DNA from: Treponema sp. UBA3662
GTDB lineage: Bacteria > Spirochaetota > Spirochaetia > Treponematales > Treponemataceae
DNA length: 19,068 nt
Reading direction: 5' to 3'
Assembly: GCA_002373205.1 (NCBI GenBank)
Contig: DFJV01000053.1
Location: forward strand, 1-19,068
The notes beneath the pieces were generated by a model. The model was given only the letters and a program-made list of their open reading frames with translations. It did not search any database and was not told the origin of the DNA. How positions within the stretch are numbered: position 1 is the first letter of the stretch; each line of letters begins with the position of its first letter. Both the position numbers and the translations under genes were made by a program. Shown here piece after piece: positions 7,527 to 13,792 of the stretch.

Positions 7527-8008
7527 CAGCGTACCCCCGTCGTGTGTATGTGTGTTATGGCCCCGGCTAAAGCGTCCGCTGCGTGGTCTGGTTTTGGTTC
7601 CACCTTAAGATTCAAAAGGATTTTTACGTACTGCTCAACCGTTTCCTTGTCCGCAGCGGCAGTACCGGTTACGGCAGACTTTATCTGGTTGGGCGTATAT
7701 TCAAAAAGAGGTATTCCCTGCTGGGCAACGCAAAGGCTTATTACCCCCTTAGCCTCCGCTACGGCAAGAGCGCTAGAAGAGTTGCGGGAAAAATAGAGGG
7801 CTTCAATCTCCGCCTCGTCTGGCCGGAATTCATCAAGGACAGCAAGCAAACGATTGTAAATGGCAAGCAGGCGCACTTCATGGCTTTCCGTAGAGGGGGT
7901 TTCTATTACGCCGTAGCTTACCAGCCTTAGCCTGCCTGCAACAACGTCTACCACCCCAAAGCCTGTGTTTGCAAGGCCGGGGTCAATTCCGATTACGCGC
8001 TTTTTCAT
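7526..8008 (-). CDS. ruvC: Holliday junction resolvase RuvC
   Basis: A 160-aa RuvC endonuclease of normal length. It resolves Holliday junctions in concert with RuvAB. The fold markers are clear: N-terminal IGIDPGLANTGFGVV, IEALYFSRN, and the C-terminal DHAADALAGAITH. The acidic metal-binding residues are Asp9, Glu69 and Asp145. The fourth position is His142 rather than the Asp used by E. coli (Asp138), matching the Asp-Glu-His-Asp set known from Thermus RuvC. GGGAA precedes the ATG by a usual distance. It lies downstream of yebC, as in many bacteria, but a terminator separates them. It heads a run of overlapping genes: membrane protein, 111-aa protein, dinG-like helicase. ruvA and ruvB are not in the window. 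Confidence 0.96.
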   Translation of the reverse strand: MKKRVIGIDPGLANTGFGVVDVVAGRLRLVSYGVIETPSTESHEVRLLAIYNRLLAVLDEFRPDEAEIEALYFSRNSSSALAVAEAKGVISLCVAQQGIPLFEYTPNQIKSAVTGTAAADKETVEQYVKILLNLKVEPKPDHAADALAGAITHIHTTGVR

Positions 8009-8026
8009 AAGATTCCCAGTGGCAAC

Positions 8027-8054
8027 AAAAAAAGCGCCCCAAAGCGGAGCGCTT
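8027..8054 (-). terminator. intrinsic terminator between yebC and ruvC
   Basis: On the minus strand AAGCGC-TCC pairs with GGG-GCGCTT (nine pairs, one of them G-U) around the loop GCTTT and is followed directly by seven Ts. It lies 37 nt after the yebC stop and 19 nt before the ruvC ATG. It should end or attenuate yebC transcripts, so ruvC would need read-through or its own start. Confidence 0.8.
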
Positions 8055-8090
8055 CTTAAAACAGATTACGATTTTGCGGAAAGCGCCTGA

Positions 8091-8837
8091 TTATTCAGCG
8101 TCCGGATCGAATCCGTCTGGATATTCAACTGTTGAATAAACGTTCTGAACGTCATCATCTTCTTCGAGCTTGTTGAGGAGCTTTGCAACCTTCTTTGCTG
8201 TCTCTGCATCAACTGCTGTGTAAGCCTGTGGAACCATGTCAACACCAGCTGAAAGTGATTCCCATTCCTTACCCTGAAGAACTTCAAGAATTTCTGTAAA
8301 CTTTGAAGGATCTGTTGTTACTGTAATAACACCGTCTTCGTTTACAATGTCATCAGCACCGGCTTCAAGGGCAACTTCCATTACCTCGTCTTCTGAAACC
8401 TTTTCTGCATCGTATTCAATAACACCCTTGCGGTCGAACATACGGGCTACAGAACCTGTTGTACCAAGGTTTCCGCCGTTCTTGTTGAAAATGTTGCGTA
8501 CGTTGGCAGCGGCACGGTTCTTGTTGTCTGTAAGAACTTCAACGAGAACTGCTACACCACCGGCTGCATATCCTTCGTATACGAGCTCTTCATAAGTTGC
8601 AGCACCAAGTTCTCCAGTTCCCTTCTTTATTGCGCGCTCAATGTTGTCCTTTGGCATGGATGCAGCTTTTGCCTTAACAATAGCTGTGCGGAGACGTGGG
8701 TTTGAGTTTGGATCGCCACCGCCCATCTTAGCTGCGATAGAAATTTCCTTGATGAATTTAGTAAAAAGTGCGCCGCGTTTTGCGTCAGCGATTCCCTTAG
8801 CATGTTTTATGGTTGACCATTTGCTGTGTCCTGACAT
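8091..8837 (-). CDS. yebC: YebC/PmpR/TACO1-family protein
   Basis: A 248-aa protein of full family length, colinear with YebC throughout. It begins MSGHSKWSTIKHAKGIADAKRG and has FTKFIKEI, SMPKDNIERAIKKG, YEGYAAGGVAVLVEVLTDNKNR, GGNLGTTGSVARMFDRKG and the C-terminal V-x-N-V-Y-S. The family was long annotated as DNA-binding regulators. Recent work links YebC/TACO1 proteins to translation of difficult proline-rich stretches on the ribosome. The start is certain: TAGGAG lies 7-8 nt upstream of the ATG, and a near-consensus promoter lies just beyond. The gene appears monocistronic, given the terminator before ruvC. Confidence 0.97.
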   Translation of the reverse strand: MSGHSKWSTIKHAKGIADAKRGALFTKFIKEISIAAKMGGGDPNSNPRLRTAIVKAKAASMPKDNIERAIKKGTGELGAATYEELVYEGYAAGGVAVLVEVLTDNKNRAAANVRNIFNKNGGNLGTTGSVARMFDRKGVIEYDAEKVSEDEVMEVALEAGADDIVNEDGVITVTTDPSKFTEILEVLQGKEWESLSAGVDMVPQAYTAVDAETAKKVAKLLNKLEEDDDVQNVYSTVEYPDGFDPDAE

Positions 8838-8873
8838 TGCAAACTCCTATAAAATAAATACAAATTGTAGCGT

Positions 8874-8903
8874 ATTTTACCATAATTCATAATTTTATGT
8901 CAA
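8874..8903 (-). promoter_or_regulatory. sigma70-type promoter of yebC
   Basis: Perfect TTGACA (minus strand, 8898-8903), 18-nt spacer, and TAAAAT (8874-8879) with a TGG extension. Transcription would start near 8867, giving a leader of about 30 nt with the TAGGAG site. Confidence 0.75.
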
Positions 8904-9013
8904 CAGGGCGTCTTAATGAATGTAGAAGGCAAGTGCAAGTCCCAATGAAACTTAACAAGTATTAATCTAAATGCGGAAGCACATTGGTTTGCTACATCGA
9001 ATTCTCTGTTTGT

Positions 9014-9036
9014 CGCAATTACCTTCTAGAATTGCG
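9014..9036. repeat. inverted repeat CGCAATT-9 nt-AATTGCG
   Basis: Perfect 7-bp arms around a 9-nt spacer in the gap between yebC and the TIGR03545 gene, about 110 bp upstream of the yebC promoter. It may be an operator-like site or a hairpin. No T-run follows on either strand. Confidence 0.4.
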
Positions 9037-9068
9037 AGGAAGTTGCATATTAATACGCGGCAGGCACT

Positions 9069-9146
9069 GGAGGGGCGGGCGCAAGCCCGTTCCGGCGGGA
9101 GTGCGCAGCGCGACCAGAGGAATGGAGCCGAAGGGCGGAACCCCGC
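9069..9146 (-). repeat. dispersed multi-hairpin repeat, copy C (inverted)
   Basis: The only copy in reverse orientation. Read on the minus strand it runs GGGGTTCCGCC, CTTC, GGCTCCATT, an enlarged middle arm, CGGGC-TTGC-GCCCG (9076-9089) and CGCCCCTCCA. The middle arm is closed by TTCC/GGAA (9119-9122 with 9090-9093) where other copies have TTGC/GCAA, so both sides of the pair changed together. Confidence 0.75.
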
Positions 9147-9213
9147 AAGCGCCACACAAAGGGCACTAGCTGTTCTTTTGGGACGCTTGTGTTTTGCAGG
9201 AGAAAGTGCCGCC

Positions 9214-9242
9214 CAAAAAAACTAAAGACCAAAGCCCTTTAG
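9214..9242 (-). terminator. intrinsic terminator overlapping the TIGR03545 stop codon
   Basis: On the minus strand CTAAAG (9237-9242), a 9-nt loop, then CTTTAG (9222-9227), whose TAG is the stop codon, followed at once by a run of seven to eight Ts. The stem is short and AT-rich, so its efficiency is uncertain, but its place at the end of the operon fits. Confidence 0.5.
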
Positions 9243-11777
9243 AAGTTTTGATGCTGCCCCAGATGCCGCATTGCCAGCCGCATCGGAAGCTGCGTCCGAA
9301 CCTGTTGCACCCTTTATCTTGTCCTTTAGGGAATCAACGGCCTTGTCCGTAGCCTTGTTTGCCTTTTCCTTTAGCTTGGCTTCAACCTCTGCCTTTTTCT
9401 TTTCCAGAATGCCCTGCAAGTCGGAAAGCCTCATGTTCTGAAGGTCTATGTCCCCCTCTATGTTAAGGAATTCCTTTGCCTTGGCAAGATATTCGTTTGA
9501 GGATGAATTTATTTCATCAGAAATCTTTTTTAGGGCTGCGTTCTTTGCATCCATTCCAATTCCCATTATAACGGTCTTTAGGGAATTGACGAACTGCTCA
9601 CCAAAGTTGCCGGACAAATCAAGGAAGAGACCACCAGTTTTTGTGTAGCCTGTCTTAAACCCAACGTTAAGATTGTTAACCGCAGACAGGGCAACATTGT
9701 AATACTTTGACACAAGCTCGTTTTCAAAGCCGTCAGAACTAAGGGTTAGCGGATCAAGGTTCACATTGCCACCCGCGCTAAAACCAGACGGATCTGCCGT
9801 AAGTTCCACGGAAATTACAGCCGGGCCTTTTAGGGAAGGAACACCGCTTTTTACCGCAACCCTGCTTCCGTTAAAGTCAGCCTTGTAGCCGCTTCCAGAA
9901 TACCCCACTGTAACAAGAGGAGCCTTGCTTGTGGATCGGGTGTCAAACACAGCATTGGCCTTGTGGGAAAGCCCCTTCAAGTCCAGTGAACCGTTAAAGA
10001 CAGTAGGCTTACCGCGCCAGTCCTGGTCGTTGGTAATCTCGTTCACTTCCGCAGAAAAACCTGTTCCAGATGCATATACGCGTTCCACCAAAAGAGACGG
10101 ATAGCCTGTGTTGAACCAGAAGGTAGTTCCCTTTAGGCGTTTCCTCCCCTGCCTTTTTTCAAGCTTCTTCTTGCCACCCTTTGGCTTTAGGGCATCAACC
10201 TTTGCCTTAGCCTCCAATGCCTTGTAATAGTAGTATTTTCCCTTGTTTACATAGTCACCGATTACGCTGTAGGCAACGGAGCGTATTGCGTTTACAAAAA
10301 GCTGGTCTGCATTTTTTATGGCACCGGTAATTGTTGTAAGCCTTTCCTTTGCATAGGCTATGTCGCTTTCCGCACTCTTCTTTATGCTGACCGCTGTGTC
10401 CTGAACGGTCTTTACGTCCCCCTTCACGTCGTCAACAAGCTTCTGGGCATCAGTCTTCATCTGCTTGCTCTTTTCTATTGCGGCGTTTATTTTGGTAAGG
10501 TAGTCGTTGAGCTTCTTCCAGTCAGCGGCATCGTGGGGGTTAAACGAGGAGACGTTGAGGTTCCGCAAATCCTTTATGGTATTGCCAAAATCGTCAACCT
10601 TGGCCTTGAGTTCATCTGGCTTGGCCTTCCACTTTGCAATAAGGTCCTTTGAAGTTTCCATTGCAGCCTTTACAGCCTGGGGCGTCTTTACCTGAGAGCG
10701 TATGGTTGCAAGCATACTTTCCACATCACTGCCGCCCAAGAGGTCGTATGCCTGGTTCTTTATGTCTTCCACAGCAGCCATGGAAGCCGCCTTTAGTTCG
10801 TTTGCAAAGGAACTTTCATCCTCCGCTTCCTTTTTTCTTCCAGGAAGTTCGCAGCTTGTAGTCCTGTCGGTATTAAAAGCCATGCCCGAACATTCAACGT
10901 TCTGCACGACGATTTTTTTTCTTAGCAGTTGGACAAGGTTAAAGTCAAGCTCAATCTTTTCCGCCTCAAAAAGATTTTTCATCACCTGGTTCTTGTTGCC
11001 AACCGCAAGCCCCTTTACGGTAAGCCGGGAACTGAATATGCCAAGGTCCACATAGCGGATGTCCGTCTTTGCACCAAAGGCAGATTCAAGCCCCATCTTT
11101 AGGCCTTTCTTTACGAGCGGATTTTTGAATATGCCAACGAGCGTAACAAGCGTTATTATAAAGACTGCAACGGCGGTAAGGGGTGCAAATTTTATTAATC
11201 CCTTCTGAGCGTTTATTTCTTTGGCAAGCTTTTTGTAGAAGTTTACTTCCTTCTTGGAAAAAATTGAATCCTGTCTTACCGCAAGAAGTTCCGGGCGCTT
11301 TGGGTTTGCTCCGACTTCAAATATTTTCTGGATGCGCTCCTTGTCTTCCGCCACATAAATTTTCTTTAGTATGCGGTTCTTAAAGCTTTTTTCCGAATAG
11401 CTTTTGCGGAACATGGGAGGCAGCTTTTTTACTCCGTACATAACCGGGACTTTCTTTTTTGCTCCAGCCTTTTCTGAAGAAGCAGAAGGTGTAACTCCAA
11501 CAACGCCCTCATCAGTAACGACGGTCTCCCCTGCACCGTCACTACTTTCACCATCCGAATCATCACCGCCATCCATTCCATCATCCGCCAAGGCATCCAT
11601 CGCAGCGTCTATTGCATCTGCATCAATTGAATCTTCATCCGTTGAATCTTCATCAATTGCATCCTCAATTGCGGCATCAGAAAAGCCAGAAAGCTCGTCC
11701 ATAAGCTGCTCTTCTTTGGAAGGAAGCGTCTCTTTATCCTTATTCAATTCATCAGAATTAGCATTTTTCTTTTTCAT
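9222..11777 (-). CDS. TIGR03545-family (AsmA-like) membrane-anchored protein
   Basis: An 851-aa protein in four parts. Residues 1-110 are an acidic low-complexity region (Asp/Glu/Ser/Ala). Residues 111-195 are basic and cytoplasmic. Residues 197-217 form one TM helix (APLTAVAVFIITLVTLVGIF). The rest is a long extracytoplasmic region with AsmA-like strands (TDIRYVDLGIFSSRLTVKGLAVGN, then the EAEKIELDFNLVQLLRKKIVV signature), an Ala/Lys coiled coil (about 330-480), another beta-rich part and a helical Lys/Ala tail. TIGR03545 proteins are uncharacterised and usually paired with TIGR03546, as here (ATGA overlap; GGAGGAG 5 nt upstream of the ATG). AsmA-like proteins move lipids to the outer membrane, so a role in envelope lipid transport is plausible inference. 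It is longer than the family norm as I know it, mainly because of the acidic N-terminus. Confidence 0.88.
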   Translation of the reverse strand: MKKKNANSDELNKDKETLPSKEEQLMDELSGFSDAAIEDAIDEDSTDEDSIDADAIDAAMDALADDGMDGGDDSDGESSDGAGETVVTDEGVVGVTPSASSEKAGAKKKVPVMYGVKKLPPMFRKSYSEKSFKNRILKKIYVAEDKERIQKIFEVGANPKRPELLAVRQDSIFSKKEVNFYKKLAKEINAQKGLIKFAPLTAVAVFIITLVTLVGIFKNPLVKKGLKMGLESAFGAKTDIRYVDLGIFSSRLTVKGLAVGNKNQVMKNLFEAEKIELDFNLVQLLRKKIVVQNVECSGMAFNTDRTTSCELPGRKKEAEDESSFANELKAASMAAVEDIKNQAYDLLGGSDVESMLATIRSQVKTPQAVKAAMETSKDLIAKWKAKPDELKAKVDDFGNTIKDLRNLNVSSFNPHDAADWKKLNDYLTKINAAIEKSKQMKTDAQKLVDDVKGDVKTVQDTAVSIKKSAESDIAYAKERLTTITGAIKNADQLFVNAIRSVAYSVIGDYVNKGKYYYYKALEAKAKVDALKPKGGKKKLEKRQGRKRLKGTTFWFNTGYPSLLVERVYASGTGFSAEVNEITNDQDWRGKPTVFNGSLDLKGLSHKANAVFDTRSTSKAPLVTVGYSGSGYKADFNGSRVAVKSGVPSLKGPAVISVELTADPSGFSAGGNVNLDPLTLSSDGFENELVSKYYNVALSAVNNLNVGFKTGYTKTGGLFLDLSGNFGEQFVNSLKTVIMGIGMDAKNAALKKISDEINSSSNEYLAKAKEFLNIEGDIDLQNMRLSDLQGILEKKKAEVEAKLKEKANKATDKAVDSLKDKIKGATGSDAASDAAGNAASGAASKLLKGFGL

Positions 11778-12289
11778 ACGTACTCCTCCACAAGCTCAAG
11801 GACTTTGGAAATTCCAGGCAGCTGCTTTACAATAGTAAGGAAGCCCAACTTTCGCACATACTTTGCAAGATACTTTCGCCACACAAAGACAAAAAGCCTT
11901 GTCAGCACATAAATGGGAATATAGGCACAGATTCCGCAGACAAAGCTTCCCATAACCACGGAGTTGTTGAATCCCGTAAAGGCCACAAATGGAATGTTCA
12001 CCAGAGTCCTAAAAAGCGGCTGCAGGTTTCCATAGGTAAGGATGTAGCATCCTATGTAGTCAAAATATGGGTCAAGGAGGGGTGAAATCAGTGCCCAAAT
12101 AATTACCGAAAGCGAAAAAACGCCCCTCTGTATTCTAAAAAAGAAGAAAAAGACAAAAAGCAGGTACCAAAGAAGGTTGTCCTTTGGCAGAAGCCCCAAA
12201 ATCATGCCCAGTGCAAAACCGTGGGCAATCTGCCCGGGAGCGGTGTTGTTGCTGAGTGCTTGCAAAAACTTTATTAATGGCGCTAACAT
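11774..12289 (-). CDS. TIGR03546/DUF2062-like inner-membrane protein
   Basis: A 171-aa polytopic membrane protein with the family opening LxKFLQALSNNTAPGQIAHGFALGMILGLLPKDNLLW (residues 6-42), the conserved N-x-N/N-T-x-P...A-x-G-x-A-x-G-x-x-x-G-x-x-P pattern. About four hydrophobic segments (roughly 22-52, 58-75, 95-125, 128-145) precede a cytoplasmic basic tail. The family has no assigned function; its members sit next to TIGR03545 genes, and here the stop overlaps the next start (ATGA). The two probably work as one envelope complex. There is no Shine-Dalgarno at the ATG, while TGCTATAAT lies 6 nt before it, so the message is probably leaderless. No later Met fits, because the family signature begins at residue 1. 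Confidence 0.88.
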   Translation of the reverse strand: MLAPLIKFLQALSNNTAPGQIAHGFALGMILGLLPKDNLLWYLLFVFFFFFRIQRGVFSLSVIIWALISPLLDPYFDYIGCYILTYGNLQPLFRTLVNIPFVAFTGFNNSVVMGSFVCGICAYIPIYVLTRLFVFVWRKYLAKYVRKLGFLTIVKQLPGISKVLELVEEYV

Positions 12290-12295
12290 ACCAAA

Positions 12296-12304
12296 ATTAT
12301 AGCA
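12296..12304 (-). promoter_or_regulatory. extended -10 (TGCTATAAT) at the TIGR03546 start
   Basis: Consensus TATAAT with a TGC extension on the minus strand, ending 6 nt before the ATG at 12289. The normal 7-nt spacing puts the first transcribed base on the A of the ATG. The -35 region is weak (TAGTAA at 17 nt). Confidence 0.6.
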
Positions 12305-12404
12305 CCACTAAAAAAAATTTACTATATGCTATTATCTTTTTTTTTGGAGCGTATGCCAGCTTAAGGCAGACATTCCTTATGCAAACAAGTCTCTTAATTT
12401 ATTA

Positions 12405-12478
12405 CCCGCTTTCCAGGGTTCCGCCCTCCGGCTCCATTGCCTGGCGGCAACCCGCTTCGCAGGCCCTTCCAATCGGGG
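12405..12478 (+). repeat. dispersed multi-hairpin repeat, copy D
   Basis: It abuts the stop codon of the patatin gene. Order as in the other copies: TTTCCAGGGTTCCGCC, CTCC, GGCTCCATTGCC-TGGC-GGCAA, then CCCGC-TTC-GCAGG (12451-12463, one C-A mismatch) and CCCTTCCAATCGGGG. Confidence 0.75.
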
Positions 12479-13792
12479 CTAGGCTTGGCTCTGCTGCAAT
12501 AAATTCACCAGCCCTTCCTTAAGATATTCATAGCGCAGCTTTTTTTCTTCCTTTGCAAAATGAACTTCCCTGCTCTGCTCAGGATTATTGCTGTAGACAA
12601 AAGATGCGGCCTTTTCCCCAAACTGCTCGGAGGTAAGGTCAAAGATGCAACCGCCAACATCGTTGTAGCAGTGGAAGTTTCCGTCCCCAAGGGGAATGCC
12701 GTAAACTTTTCCGCCAAAAATGTCCTGGGCAAGAAAAGCCGTAATGGAACACTGCCCCTTGGTCCTGTTTTCTTGTGACCATTCAGACTGCAACCTGGGG
12801 GCGCAAGTTTTTCTGCTCCATAGCTTGCAAAGTGCGTCATACAAAAGGCGCGGATTTTTTATTGCAGAGTACATTTCACTTACTGGAGCACAGTCAGCCG
12901 CCTCACTTCCGTAAAAAGAATACGGCTTTAAAAAATTCCTAACTTGCTCAAGCTTTTTTTTGGCAAGATTCCGCCCCTCTTCGTAAACGCGTTCAAGTTC
13001 ATTTGCGTCATGCTCCGTCCTGCTTATTCCAAGTGGCCTTTCAGGGCAAAGGACAAGCACGCTTCCAAGCTTTTCCTGAAAAAAGGCATATTGGGTTTCC
13101 TGGTTGTATACAAGCGCCCTATTCTTTAAGCTTTCCAGGACTGCTGGATATTTTTTCATAAAAAGCTTCATCAGGGGAAAAAGCCTGCTGTCTTTTTTAA
13201 CAAAGCCCCTTGGCTGGGTAAGTATTACTACGTTTTTTTCATAGCCATTTTTCTGCATGAATTCCAGGGGGATAGAGTCGCTTATTCCACCGTCCAAGTA
13301 GCCCCTGCCGTCTATTTCTACAACGCGGGATGCAAGCGGCATGGAAGCAGATGCCCTCATCCATTCAATTTCGCTTCCGTCGCATGTGGCAAGGTCGTGG
13401 TAAACAGCCTTTCCTGTCTGCACGTCGGTCGCAACGCAGTAGAACTTCATGGGGTTTTCCCTGTAGGCCTTGTAGTCAAAGGGGTCTTCCTTTTGCGGAA
13501 GGTCGTAGTAGCAGAACTTTGCCCCGTACAAATCGCCGGTTTTTATTAGGGAAGAAAGTGAACAGTACCTCTTGTCGTGCGAAAAGCGCTTGTTGTAGCG
13601 GATTGCCCGTCCAGGCTGGCATGACTTTATGTTGCAGCCAAAAGTTGCACCCGCGCTAACCCCAACCGCAGCTTCAAATTTTATGCCTTCTTCCATAAAA
13701 ACATCGGTAATACCGGATGTGAACATTCCCCGCATTGCACCGCCTTCAAGAACAAGGCCTGTCTTTGGGCTGAACGTTTTAATTTCCGCCAT
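12479..13792 (-). CDS. patatin-like phospholipase with C-terminal YunG-like domain
   Basis: A 437-aa fusion counted from the ATG at 13792, which has AGGGGG about 9 nt upstream. A GTG at 13801 is the alternative. Residues 9-285 are a bacterial patatin (RssA/YjjU type) acyl hydrolase. It has the oxyanion loop LVLEGGAMRG, nucleophile Ser46 in GVSAG, and catalytic Asp167 in DGG, so the Ser-Asp dyad is intact. Residues about 310-425 resemble the Bacillus YunG family: LLYDALCKLWS, then WSQENRTKGQCSITAF, FGG, FHCYNDVGG, FDLTSEQF. They hold a candidate papain-like triad of Cys348, His374 and Asp385. There is no signal peptide, so it is probably cytoplasmic. The start overlaps the previous gene by 14 nt, making this the last gene of the prfB operon, and a repeat copy follows directly. 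Confidence 0.9.
   Translation of the reverse strand: MAEIKTFSPKTGLVLEGGAMRGMFTSGITDVFMEEGIKFEAAVGVSAGATFGCNIKSCQPGRAIRYNKRFSHDKRYCSLSSLIKTGDLYGAKFCYYDLPQKEDPFDYKAYRENPMKFYCVATDVQTGKAVYHDLATCDGSEIEWMRASASMPLASRVVEIDGRGYLDGGISDSIPLEFMQKNGYEKNVVILTQPRGFVKKDSRLFPLMKLFMKKYPAVLESLKNRALVYNQETQYAFFQEKLGSVLVLCPERPLGISRTEHDANELERVYEEGRNLAKKKLEQVRNFLKPYSFYGSEAADCAPVSEMYSAIKNPRLLYDALCKLWSRKTCAPRLQSEWSQENRTKGQCSITAFLAQDIFGGKVYGIPLGDGNFHCYNDVGGCIFDLTSEQFGEKAASFVYSNNPEQSREVHFAKEEKKLRYEYLKEGLVNLLQQSQA

Noticed and set aside
12256..12522. Plus-strand ORF of 88 codons across repeat copy D
   Set aside because: It spans a promoter, a repeat and the 3' end of the patatin gene, with no ribosome binding site.
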